DNA of 64,000 bases, taken from assembly GCA_016708345.1 (NCBI GenBank), contig JADJFX010000003.1, forward strand, positions 1 through 64,000, written 5' to 3'. This DNA is from Candidatus Rhodoferax bjergmarkensis. GTDB lineage: Bacteria; Pseudomonadota; Gammaproteobacteria; Burkholderiales; Burkholderiaceae_C. Position numbers and translations under genes: made by a program. The notes under the pieces were generated by a model, which ran no database searches, was not told the DNA's origin, and saw nothing but the letters and a program-made list of their open reading frames with translations. This document shows positions 37,145 through 46,400 of this stretch, one piece after another (within the stretch, counting starts at the first letter, position 1; the number at the start of each line of letters is the position of its first letter).

Positions 37145-37981
37145 TTACGGCGCTGGTGGGGGCTTGCGGGCTGCGAACTCGCCGCAGTAGTCCACCACCG
37201 GAGCTGGCTGTGTGGCCCAGACCTGGTCGAAGTATGCTATGCTTTCAATAGCTGGTTGCGCATGACTGGCGTGCAGCATCACCGCTTTTGCCTTGAAACT
37301 TTGCGCAAGATGCAAAGGCACGCCCAAGCTTCGGTCCACATGGCCGCTGCCAGCCAGCAGCAGCACGGTCTTGCCGGCTTGGGCTCGGCCTTGCGTTGTT
37401 TCGGCCATGGCACGGTCGCGTGCAATCTGGATGCGTGTCATGGGCGCAATCTGGCTCTCGGGCAGCATGTCGCAGTGCCCGCTGCGCACCGCTTGCTGCT
37501 GGGCTTTCAGCGCAGCGCTGCTCAAAAGCTTGTCAAGTGCGGTGTTCAACATGGCTTCGCGCTGGCGCGAGGCAGGCAGGTTGGCACCCACCACGGGTAC
37601 CCCGGCCCGCACTGCCGCCATCACCGCCGGGCCGTAGGCATGCCAGGGCCAGGCGCTGTTGTCCCAGGCCAGTGCGGCACGCACCTGTTCTTCGTTGGCA
37701 TCGGAGGGAAGCTTTTCAGTGGAATGACCCTGTGGGGCCATCTCCAGGGCCAAGGCGGCCAGTGCGTGCTCGGTGGCCAGTGTTTCGACCGCCAGCTGGT
37801 GAATTCGCTGGTGGTCGGGTGCATCGTGCTGTTCGCCCAACAAAATGACGTCAGCCGGTAACAGTTGAATGATTTGAGCCACCCGCTGCGGGTCAAAAAC
37901 ACGGGTTTGGGGGCTGCCAGCGGCGCATGCCACCAAGCCCAAAACTGCGGCAACAGCGCCAAGGCGGCGCGGGAACAACAT
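37145..37981 (-). CDS. ChaN-family haem-binding lipoprotein
   Basis: ATG 37981 (MLFPRRLGAVAAVLGLVAC) gives 278 residues with a lipobox at Cys 19. The body matches the ChaN/DUF399 family: 'DVILLGEQHDAPDHQRIHQ', 'ALALEMAPQG', 'VVGANLPASRQREAML', 'VLLLAGSGHVDRSLGVPLHL'. Such proteins bind haem or iron-related cofactors at the outer membrane in Campylobacter ChaN. Residues ~229-250 ('KAVMLHASHAQPAIESIAYF') are encoded, antisense, by palindromic element copy H. The longer upstream frame is unlikely because it would bury the lipobox. DUF3567 starts upstream on the same strand. Confidence 0.82.
   Translation of the reverse strand: MLFPRRLGAVAAVLGLVACAAGSPQTRVFDPQRVAQIIQLLPADVILLGEQHDAPDHQRIHQLAVETLATEHALAALALEMAPQGHSTEKLPSDANEEQVRAALAWDNSAWPWHAYGPAVMAAVRAGVPVVGANLPASRQREAMLNTALDKLLSSAALKAQQQAVRSGHCDMLPESQIAPMTRIQIARDRAMAETTQGRAQAGKTVLLLAGSGHVDRSLGVPLHLAQSFKAKAVMLHASHAQPAIESIAYFDQVWATQPAPVVDYCGEFAARKPPPAP
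37233..37293 (+). repeat. Dispersed palindromic element, copy H, inside the ChaN-family gene
   Basis: The plus strand reads atgctatgctttcaatagctggttgcgcatgactgg, then gtgcagcatcaccgc. Core ATAGCTGgTTGCGCA matches the family with one change. The gene runs on the opposite strand and stays open through it. Confidence 0.65.
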
Positions 37982-38022
37982 CCGTTGGCCCTTTGACGGG
38001 TTTGTCAGTTTTGCGCGGTGAA

Positions 38023-38343
38023 TCAGTGAACGACGACCGGGTTTTGAGCCAGCTCGGCGTATTGCTCTAGCGTGTCTTCCACTTCTTCCTGGGTAGGGGT
38101 GTTTTGCTGCCAAGCCGAAATGTGCATTTGAAACAGTTCGGCCCATGAGCCATCCAGATAAACCTCTTTGCCAGCGCGCTTGTCCACAATTTCAAAACCG
38201 TGGCGTGCCAGCGTCAGCTTGGGTGTTGCTGAGGTGCTGGCACTCCTGGAAGTCGCTTTGCCATCCCATGCTGTGTCAGCGGGGGCATCGTTGGCCAGCA
38301 TGTGAGTGACTGAGTAGGTGTCTGAGTCGTAAAGCATGTGCAT
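38023..38343 (-). CDS. DUF3567 family protein
   Basis: The 106-residue soluble protein starts 'MHMLYDSDTYSVTHM', the signature start of this betaproteobacterial family. It also has the conserved 'LARHGFEIVDKRAGKEVYLDG' and a C-terminal 'PTQEEVEDTLEQY'. An Ala/Ser/Thr-rich insertion (residues ~24-42) is longer than I expect for the family. The function is unknown. Confidence 0.85.
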   Translation of the reverse strand: MHMLYDSDTYSVTHMLANDAPADTAWDGKATSRSASTSATPKLTLARHGFEIVDKRAGKEVYLDGSWAELFQMHISAWQQNTPTQEEVEDTLEQYAELAQNPVVVH

Positions 38344-38427
38344 GGTTCATTATCTCTTAATCTCTGTGGCTTGCAATTGGCAGCGGCTTTGAAAAATTCA
38401 ATGCAGAAGGGGCAAATTTCCGGTTTT

Positions 38428-39489
38428 TCAGGGTTGAGGTTCGGTGGCGAGCCACTTTTGATCGACATAGTCACCATTGGTCTCCGTAATGCGAAGGCGT
38501 GCTGGCAGGTAGCCCAAGCTGGGGGACATCCAAAGTTCCAGCCTTTGATCGAATTCCCGGCTGGGGTTGCGCACCAGCTTGAGGGTTGCCAGCTCGCCGC
38601 CGGGCAGGGTGAGGCGCTCTTCACCGACCACCCCAATCACCCAGATGTCGGCGGCGCGGGGCCCCACAACTTGAACCAAGAAGGATGCGCCCGCCGGAAA
38701 ATGGCCCGGATTGCCCGCCAGCATGGCGGCCAGCTGGGCCTGAATGCTCAGTTGATCCTGGGTGCCTGGCAGCAGGGCGGCGTCTGGTGTGTTGGCGCTG
38801 AAGGTGATCTTGTTTTGTTCCCGGTCAAAGTGGGCGGCGACTTCGCTGCGGTACTTGTCCGAAAAACGCAGTGGTGCCAGCCCGGCCGGGGTGACGATCC
38901 CGCGACTGGTTCTGGTTTTGGAGATGCCCAGCGCGCCCCATTCCTAATGCATGTCGTAGGTTTTTCCGTCCTGCTTCCACAGAAGCTCGCCATTGGCACT
39001 GAACGGAAATTTGTTTGATTCGACGGTGTATCGGATGTGTACCGTTCCGGGCAGTGTGAATTGCCCCGTCACCGTTGCTTGCGCTGGGCTGGGGCTGTCG
39101 GGCGGCGGCGTTTCAGCGGGTGGTGTCACTGGCTGCGGGTCTGCAGGTGGCGTGTCGGCGCTCGCCACTGTACTGGCAGGCACGTTGTGGGTGTTATCGG
39201 GGGAGGTCGTTTGCTCTGTGCCTGCAGGTTCGGTTGACGGGGGCTCTTTTGGGACTGACGGCGGCAGCGTCTGCGCTTTGGCGGGTGGGCTGGCGGTTGG
39301 ACTGGTGTTTGATGGCAGCAGTGGCACCGGTGCCAGGGTTCGCGTGGTGAACGGCCTGGGTGGGGGCAGCTGTGTCAGCCCCATCGTCATGGGCATACCC
39401 TGCAAAAAGGCCAGGTGCGCCAGCAGCACGAGCAAGGTCAAGCCGATCAAGACCCTCCTTGGCAAAGCCTGCTTTGAGTTTTCGTTCAA
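38428..39489 (-). pseudogene. DUF3108 protein interrupted by an in-frame TAG
   Basis: The N-terminus has one membrane anchor ('RRVLIGLTLLVLLAHLAFLQG'), then a long Pro/Thr/Ser linker (~40-135) and the start of the DUF3108 domain ('HIRYTVESNKFPFSANGELLWKQDG'). At 38944-38946 the frame reads YDMH-TAG-EWGALGIS. The same frame then stays open to 38428 ('PAGLAPLRFSDKYRSE', 'SPSLGYLPARLRITETNG'). A single G-to-A change in a Trp codon would explain it. The repaired length is ~353 residues. Otherwise a truncated 181-residue protein is made. The family is periplasmic and of unknown function. Confidence 0.85.
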
Positions 39490-39623
39490 GCGACATGCTC
39501 CAGGCTTGGGGGCGTACGGGGTCGTGTGTTCATGTCAACTAAAATTTCCCGGCTCGGGACACGCAGCATGCAGCATGTTGCTTCGGTCCTGGGTTTTTCA
39601 CGACGCATTTTTCCGTATTCCCC

Positions 39624-40673
39624 ATGAAACTAGCCACCTACAAAGACGGTTCACGCGATGGTCAGCTGATGGTTGTCTCGCGCGACTTGAGCCTGGCCCA
39701 TTATGCGACCGGCATCGCCAACCGGCTGCAGCAGGTGCTGGATGACTGGAACTTCATGTCCCCGCAGTTACAGGACCTGAGCGACCTTCTCAACAGCGGC
39801 AAAACGCGGCACGCCTTTGCCTTCGATCCCAAACAATGCATGGCACCGCTGCCACGCGCTTACCAGCGGGTGAATGGCTCGGCCTACCTCAACCATGTTG
39901 AACTGGTGCGCCTGGCCCGTGGCGGTGAAGTGCCCGCCAGCGTGTACACCGAGCCTGTGCTGTTCCAGCACTGCAGCGATGACTTTCTGGGGCCGTGCGA
40001 CGATGTGGTGTGCGCCAGCGAAGCCTATGGCATCGACTTTGAAGCTGGGCTGGCCGTCATCACCGCTGATGTGCGCATGGGCGCAAGCCCTGAGCAGGCG
40101 CTGGACGGCATCCGGCTGCTGATGTTGACCAATGATGTGAGCCTGCGCACGCTGATGGATGCTGAACTGGACAAAGGTGTCGGATTTTTCCTGAGCCAGC
40201 CAGCTTGCGCGTTCAGCCCGGTGGTGGTGACCCCCGATGAGCTGGGTGACGCCTGGCGCAAAGGGCGCGTGCATCTGCCGCTGCAAAGCACCTGGAATGG
40301 CCGCAAAGTGGGCCTGTGCGATGCCGGGCCGGAGATGGCGTTTCACTTTGGTCAGCTGCTGGCCCACGCCTGCACCACCCGCAACCTGCGCGCCGGCACC
40401 ATCCTTGGCTCGGGAGCTGTCAGCAACAAGGGCGTGTCGGTCAAAGGCCGCACCCAGTGGCCCAAGGGCTACCCCTGCATCCTGGAAAAGCGCGCCATGG
40501 AGACCCTGCAAGACGGCCAGCCTGCCACCGACTACATGAAATACGGCGACACCATCCGTATTGAAATGAAGAACGCGGACGGACAAAGCATTTTTGGCGC
40601 GATTGAGCAGGAGGTGGTGGCACCGGATGTGGTGTCTGATGCGCGCAGGGTCAGGCAAGCGGCCCTTGCCTGA
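39624..40673 (+). CDS. Fumarylacetoacetate hydrolase family protein
   Basis: The 349-residue cytoplasmic enzyme has the FAH fold: an N-terminal SH3-like domain ('MKLATYKDGSRDGQLMVVS'), then 'VCASEAYGIDFEAGLAVITADV' with the metal-binding Glu/Asp cluster. The signature end is 'GTILGSGAVSNKG', 'YPCILEKRAMETLQDGQ' and 'YGDTIRIEMKNADG'. It should cleave a C-C bond in a beta-diketo or acylpyruvate substrate; the exact substrate cannot be told and no aromatic-degradation genes are adjacent. It diverges from the DUF3108 gene with 134 bp between. Confidence 0.88.
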   Translation: MKLATYKDGSRDGQLMVVSRDLSLAHYATGIANRLQQVLDDWNFMSPQLQDLSDLLNSGKTRHAFAFDPKQCMAPLPRAYQRVNGSAYLNHVELVRLARGGEVPASVYTEPVLFQHCSDDFLGPCDDVVCASEAYGIDFEAGLAVITADVRMGASPEQALDGIRLLMLTNDVSLRTLMDAELDKGVGFFLSQPACAFSPVVVTPDELGDAWRKGRVHLPLQSTWNGRKVGLCDAGPEMAFHFGQLLAHACTTRNLRAGTILGSGAVSNKGVSVKGRTQWPKGYPCILEKRAMETLQDGQPATDYMKYGDTIRIEMKNADGQSIFGAIEQEVVAPDVVSDARRVRQAALA

Positions 40674-40726
40674 CATAAAAAGTGGGGGTGGCTGTCTTTG
40701 CTGGCGTCGAGTCTGCAAAAATTAAG

Positions 40727-40790
40727 TGCCAAATCAGCCTTTTCCGCATGCAGTACTTGCGCAGGCAGCTATAAAAAAGATAGCAAACTG
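40727..40790 (-). repeat. Dispersed palindromic element, copy I (intergenic)
   Basis: The minus strand reads tttgctatcttttttatagctgc, ctgcgca, agtactgca, then ggaaaaggctgattt. It is a close match to the family consensus, just after the FAH gene. Confidence 0.78.
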
Positions 40791-40932
40791 CGCTAATTTC
40801 CATCCTTTAAACCAGCGGCACCATGCCCGCTGCCCGTACGGCGCTCATGTCAACACTCGCCGTGGGGGTGTCGTCCTGATGGCTGACCCATCAGGGTTTA
40901 CACTGAGATTCATAAAATCCCACTCTGGTAAT

Positions 40933-40946
40933 TGCCCAATTGGGCA
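40933..40946. promoter_or_regulatory. 14-bp perfect palindrome upstream of the Hsp70 cluster
   Basis: TGCCCAATTGGGCA lies 28 bp before the DUF2760 start codon. It is not the CIRCE element. It is a candidate operator or RNA hairpin for the three-gene operon. Confidence 0.4.
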
Positions 40947-40974
40947 CCGCTGTGAACCACTCAGGAACCCTTTG

Positions 40975-41577
40975 ATGACCCAACCGACCCCCCAAACGGC
41001 CGCCCAGGCCGAAAATCTTTCGTTTTTAGGCCGTTTGGCCCTCGCCATCAGCGCTTTTTTCGCCATTTTGACCAACCCGCAGCTGGCCGCACGGTTTTCA
41101 GCCCTGCGTCTGGCCCCGCAGGGTGAGGTCACCTCGGCCCCGGTCGCCCCGCCTGCAGCACCAACCCCGGCCCCCGCGCCAGCTCCCCTGAAAGTTGCCA
41201 ACAGTGACGCCGCCTTGCAGTTGCTGGCCCTGTTCCAGCGCGAAGCGCGGCTGATCGACTTCACGCAGGAAAATTTGAGCAGCTATAGCGACGCCGATGT
41301 GGGCGCTGCCGCCCGTGTGGTGCATGAGGGCTGCAGCAAGGTGCTGCGCGAGCATTTCACCCTGGTGCCGGTGCGTGCCGAGGCCGAAGGTGCTCGCATC
41401 ACCTTGAGTGCCGGTTTTGATGCCCAAGCGGTGCGCCTGACCGGCAATGTGGTGGGGCAGCCGCCGTTCAATTGCAGCCTGAGCCATCGCGGCTGGCGCG
41501 CCACCGAGGTGCGCCTGCCCAAGCTGGCCACTGGCCACGATGCCTCCGTGCTGGCGCAAGCCGAGGTGGAGCTGTGA
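40975..41577 (+). CDS. DUF2760 domain-containing protein
   Basis: From ATG 40975 (MTQPTPQTAAQAENLSF, AGGAA upstream) the protein has 200 residues. It has a hydrophobic segment ('LGRLALAISAFFAILTNPQLAA', ~18-40), a Pro/Ala linker, and the DUF2760 domain ('LQLLALFQREARLIDFTQENLSSYSDADVGAAARVVHEGC', 'PFNCSLSHRGWRA'). Its stop overlaps the GTG start of the first Hsp70 (GTGA). Genes of this family commonly precede the same two Hsp70-like genes, so a role as membrane-linked partner is likely, but it has not been shown. Confidence 0.83.
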   Translation: MTQPTPQTAAQAENLSFLGRLALAISAFFAILTNPQLAARFSALRLAPQGEVTSAPVAPPAAPTPAPAPAPLKVANSDAALQLLALFQREARLIDFTQENLSSYSDADVGAAARVVHEGCSKVLREHFTLVPVRAEAEGARITLSAGFDAQAVRLTGNVVGQPPFNCSLSHRGWRATEVRLPKLATGHDASVLAQAEVEL

Positions 41578-43454
41578 CCGAGAAGACCGAGCTGAGCGAG
41601 CCGCGTTTGTCCGTCCACGAGCCGCGTTTTTCCATCGGCATCGACCTGGGCACCACCCACTGCGCCCTGGCCTGCGTGGACCTTGCCGCCAGTGATGGCG
41701 AGAAAACCAGTTATGGCGTGTTGGGCATTCCCCAGCTCACCGCGCCGGGTGCGGTGGAGTCCTTGCCCCTGTTGCCGTCCTTTTTGTACCTGCCCCATGC
41801 CGATGAACTCGCCAAGGGTGACCTGACCTTGCCGTGGAGCGATGCACAAGACCATGCCGTGGGTGAGTTGGCGCGCAGCCGGGGCGCACAAACGCCGATC
41901 CGGCTGGTCTCCAGCGCCAAAAGCTGGCTGTGCCACCCCGGTGTGGACCGCACTGCGCCGATCTTGCCGCATGACGCCCCGCCCGAAGTGCCGCGCCTGT
42001 CGCCGCTGGAGGCCTCTACCCGCTACCTGGCGCACTTGCGGGCAGCGTGGAACCATGCCCACCCGGACGCACCGTTTGACGCACAGGACGTAACCGTCAC
42101 CATTCCGGCCTCGTTCGACCCGGCCGCGCGCGAGCTGACGCTGCAGGCTGCCCGCGCTGCCGGTTATGGCGCGCTGACCCTGCTGGAAGAGCCGCAGGCG
42201 GCCCTGTACAACTGGATTCAGGCCAGCACGGGCGCTTGGCGCAAAGAAGTCAAACCGGGCGACATCATTTTGGTGATTGACGTGGGTGGCGGCACCAGCG
42301 ACTTTTCGCTGATGACAGTGCTGGAGCGCGAGGGCAACATGGAGCTGCACCGCATTGCGGTGGGCGACCACATTTTGCTGGGCGGCGACAACATGGATTT
42401 GACGTTGGCGCACGTGGTGGCGCAAAAAGTGGCCCAAACCGGCACGCGCCTGGATGCGTGGCAAATGCGCGCGCTCAACCATGCCTGCCGCACGGCCAAG
42501 GAGCGTTTGTTGAGCGACTCGACGCTGGAGGCGCTGCCCATCGTGGTGCCCAGCCGGGGCTCCAAACTGATTGGCGGCACGGTGCGCACCGAGCTGACCC
42601 AGCAGGAAGTGCGCGCCACGCTGGTGGAGGGCTTCTTCCCCGAAGTCGCCTTGGATGCCCGCCCGGTCAGCCGCACGCGCGCTGGCCTGACCCAACTGGG
42701 CCTGCCCTACGCGCAAGACGCCGGCGTCACGCGCCACTTGGCTGCCTTGCTGGGCCGTCAGGTGGGGGCCGCTGCCGAGCTGGAAGGCTTTGCGGGTCAG
42801 ATTGATGCTGCCGCGAGCTTTTTGCACCCCACGGCGGTACTGTTCAATGGCGGCGTGTTCAAGTCCGACATTTTGAGCAGCCGAACACTGGCCGTGCTCA
42901 ACAGTTGGCTGGCGGTTGAAGGTGCCGCACCGGCGCGCAGGCTTTCTGGTGCCGATATGGACTTGGCCGTGGCCCACGGTGCGGCCTATTACGGCTATGT
43001 GCGCCGTGGCAAGGGCGTGCGTATTCGCGGCGGCACGGCGCAGGCCTATTACGTGGCGGTGGAGTCGTCCATGCCTGCCATTCCGGGTGTCGAGCCGCCG
43101 GTGCAGGCCCTGTGTGTGGCTCCGTTTGGCATGGAAGAGGGCACGCAGACCGATTTGCTGGACCTGGCCTTGGGGCTGGTGGTGGGCGAGCCGGTGCATC
43201 TGCGCTTCTTTGGCTCCTCGGTGCGGCGTCAGGACACACTTGGCACGATGCTCGACTTCTGGCAGCCGGATGAGCTGCAGGAGCTGGGCGAAATCCACGC
43301 CACCTTGCCGGCAGAGGGCCGTCAGGCGGGTGATGTGGTGCAGGTCAAGCTGCGCGCCGTCGCCCTGGAAACCGGCACGCTGGAGCTGACCGCCGTGGCC
43401 ATAGACAGCGACGAGCACTGGAAAGTGGAGTTTGACGTGCGCGGCAAGCACTGA
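41574..43454 (+). CDS. Hsp70-family protein (DnaK-like, atypical)
   Basis: A GTG start at 41574 overlapping the DUF2760 stop gives 626 residues. The actin-like ATPase domain shows phosphate 1 'IGIDLGTTHCALACVDL', phosphate 2 'VIDVGGGTSDFSLM' and 'LGGDNMDLTLAHVVAQ'. The C-terminal part ('LGTMLDFWQPDELQELGE', 'VVQVKLRAVALETGTLELTAV') looks like a divergent substrate-binding beta domain without the usual helical lid or EEVD-like tail. Between them an 'LFNGGVFKSDILSSRTLAVL' segment matches the second Hsp70. No dnaJ or grpE gene is adjacent. It may act as an ATPase partner for the downstream protein. Confidence 0.86.
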   Translation: MTEKTELSEPRLSVHEPRFSIGIDLGTTHCALACVDLAASDGEKTSYGVLGIPQLTAPGAVESLPLLPSFLYLPHADELAKGDLTLPWSDAQDHAVGELARSRGAQTPIRLVSSAKSWLCHPGVDRTAPILPHDAPPEVPRLSPLEASTRYLAHLRAAWNHAHPDAPFDAQDVTVTIPASFDPAARELTLQAARAAGYGALTLLEEPQAALYNWIQASTGAWRKEVKPGDIILVIDVGGGTSDFSLMTVLEREGNMELHRIAVGDHILLGGDNMDLTLAHVVAQKVAQTGTRLDAWQMRALNHACRTAKERLLSDSTLEALPIVVPSRGSKLIGGTVRTELTQQEVRATLVEGFFPEVALDARPVSRTRAGLTQLGLPYAQDAGVTRHLAALLGRQVGAAAELEGFAGQIDAAASFLHPTAVLFNGGVFKSDILSSRTLAVLNSWLAVEGAAPARRLSGADMDLAVAHGAAYYGYVRRGKGVRIRGGTAQAYYVAVESSMPAIPGVEPPVQALCVAPFGMEEGTQTDLLDLALGLVVGEPVHLRFFGSSVRRQDTLGTMLDFWQPDELQELGEIHATLPAEGRQAGDVVQVKLRAVALETGTLELTAVAIDSDEHWKVEFDVRGKH

Positions 43455-43495
43455 TCGCTTCGTTTGCCGCGCTTGCCACCTTCCTGAAGCACTGA

Positions 43496-46400
43496 ATGTC
43501 CCACTACATCGTTGGCATTGACTTGGGCACCACCCACACGGTGGTGGCCTATGCGCCGCGCAAAGGCGCTCGCGGTGGTGTGCCTGCGGTTCAATTGCTG
43601 GAGATTGAACAGCTGGTAGCTCCCGGCGAGGTCGCAGCTTTGCCCCTGCTGCCCTCGGTACGCTACCACCCGGCTCCTGGTGAATTGGCTGCGGGTGAGT
43701 TGCAATTGCCTTGGACACCTGCCGCCGAGGCTGCACAGGCACCCGCCGTGATAGGCCGACTGGCGCGCAAGTTAGGGGCGCAGGTGCCGGGCCGCATGGT
43801 GGCCAGTGCCAAAAGCTGGCTGTCGCACACGGCGGTGGACCGTCTTGCGCCCATCCTGCCCTGGGGCGCGCCGCCGGATGTGCCCAAGGTCTCCCCGGTG
43901 CAGGCCAGCGCCAGCTACCTGGCCCATGTGCGCGCCGCGTGGGATGCCAAATTTCCCAAGCACCCTTTGGCGCAGCAAGACATTGTGCTCACGGTGCCAG
44001 CCTCGTTTGATGAAGGAGCGCGCACCTTGGTTGTAACGGCTGCGCGCGAGGCTGGTTTGCCACAGCTGCGCCTGCTGGAAGAGCCGCAGGCCGCTTTTTA
44101 CGACTGGCTCTTTCGCCACCGCAGCACTCTCAAAAAAGAGCTGACCACGACGCAGTTGATTCTGGTGGTGGATGTGGGCGGTGGAACCACCGATCTGAGT
44201 TTGATCAAGGTCGAGATGGTGGAGGGCGAGCCGGTGCTGACCCGCATTGGCGTGGGCAACCACCTGATGCTGGGCGGCGACAACATGGACCTGGCGATGG
44301 CGCATGGGGTGGAGTCGCGCCTGAACGGCACCAGCCCATCCGCCGCACGTCTGTCGGCCAGCGCCCTGGCCCAGTTGCTGGAGCGCTGCCGCGCCGCCAA
44401 AGAGCAATTGCTGGCGCTGGACGCGCCCGAACAAACGCAGATCACGCTGCTGGGCAGTGGCTCGCGCCTGATTGGCTCAAGCCGCTCCGTGACCTTGTTG
44501 CGCCAGGAAGTTGAGCAGCTCATTGTGGACGGCTTTTTCCCGCAGGTTGCCGCCAGTGACTGCGCCAAACAGGGGCGCGGCGGCATTGTCGAGTTTGGCC
44601 TGCCGTTTGCACGCGACCCGGCCATTACCCGCCACATTGCCGACTTTTTGCGCCAGCACGCCGCGCAGATGCCCGATGCCCTGCTGCTCAACGGCGGCGT
44701 GTTTCGCGCCCACGCTTTGGCTCAGCGCCTGCAGACCACGCTGGAGAGCTGGCGCGGTGCCCCCCTGCAGCTCTTGCACAACGACAACCCGGACGTGGCC
44801 GTGGCCCGTGGCGCAGTGGCTTATGCCCTGTCGCAGCAAGGTTTCGCCCCCAAAATCGGTGGTGGCTCGGCGCGCAGTTATTTTTTGTTGCTCGATGACG
44901 CCACCGGCAAAAAATCACAACCCCGTGGCATTTGCATCCTGCCGCGCGGCAGCGAGCCGGGGCAGGAGACGCTGCTGGCGGGGCGCACCTTCGCCCTGCG
45001 CCTGGGCCAGCCGGTGCGTTTTCACCTGTTATCAACCACAACCGACGGAGCAAACCACGCGCCGCATGGCTTGGGTGAGCTGATTGATCTGGACCTGGAC
45101 AGCTTTGTCCGCCTGCCGCCAATTGCTATGGTTTTGGATGCTGCTCCCGCAGACAGTACGTGCGCTACAGCCCTAAATGGCAAGAAAGAATTGCCGGTGC
45201 AACTGAGCACCGCACTCACCGAAGTAGGCACCTTGGAGATGCACTGTGTGAGCCTGGCCGACCCCGCCCAGCGCTGGCGGCTGGAGTTTGACCTGCGCCA
45301 GCAGCCGGGCGAGGGCGCTTTGGCAGCGGATGCCCCGGACGGCAAAGCCTCAGGCTCCCACCCCCGCGCCGCCCAAGCCATCGAAAAAATCGAACGCATT
45401 TTTGGTGCCAGTGCCAAAGGCGTGACGCCGAAAGACGTGACGCAATTACGCGCCGGGCTCGATCAGCTTTTGGGCGAGCGTGAGCAGTGGCCCACGCCAC
45501 TCTTGCGCCAGCTGTTCGATGCCCTGTGGCAGCGCGCCAAGGGTCGGCGTCGTTCGGCCGAGCACGAACGGGTTTGGCTCAACCTGGCAGGGTTTTGCCT
45601 GCGCCCCGGTTGTGGTGACCCGCTGGATGGCTGGCGCGTGCAGCAACTCTGGAGCCAGTACCCGCTGGGGGTGCAGCACTCCAAAGACAAACAGGTGAGT
45701 GCTGAATGGTGGACGCTCTGGCGGCGGGTGGCAGGCGGTTTGGGCGCGCCCGAACAGCTGCGCCTGCTCGATGCGTTCGCCTTCAACCTGCATATGCAGG
45801 AACACGGCGCTGAAAAAACAGACGACGAGGCGCTTGCGAGTAAACCCGTCAAGGGCAGCGAAGACGACATGCTGCGCCTGGGTGCAGCGCTGGAGCGCAT
45901 CCCGGTGGACTACAAGGCCGAAATCGGCCACTGGCTGCTCGACCGTTTCCATAAAACTCAGGTCAAGCAAGCACACAGCGGTGGCAAGGCAGGGGCTCAT
46001 GACAGCCGCTACCTGTGGGCGCTGGGCCGCCTGGGTGCGCGCCAGCCGTTTTACGGCAACAGCCATGACGTGGTGCCGTTAGAGGTGGCAAGCAGCTGGG
46101 TTGAAACTCTGCTCTCACTCGACTGGAAGCGCGTCGAACCTGCTGCCTTTGCCGCCACCCACCTGGCCCGCGTCACCGGCGACCGTGCGCGTGATTTGTC
46201 GCTGGACCTGCGCGAAAAAATCATCCCCCGGCTGGCCGCCATCCACGCCCCCGCCATCTGGTCGCGCATGGTGCGTGAGCATGTTCAGCTTGATGAAAGC
46301 ACCCAGCAGCGCATGTTTGGCGAATCCCTGCCGCCGGGGCTGAAGTTGCTGGCTTGCCCCGGCCCCGCGGGCCCCCCCCTTTCTACCACCACCCCCACCA

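Noticed and set aside
40890..40930. Heat-shock (sigma-32 or CIRCE) promoter for the Hsp70 cluster
   Set aside because: No CTTGAA/CCCCAT pair at proper spacing and no TTAGCACTC/GAGTGCTAA repeat.
41283..43742. 819-codon open frame on the minus strand
   Set aside because: It is the shadow of the first Hsp70 gene in GC-rich DNA; composition is His/Arg/Gln-rich with no domain, while the plus strand encodes a clear Hsp70.
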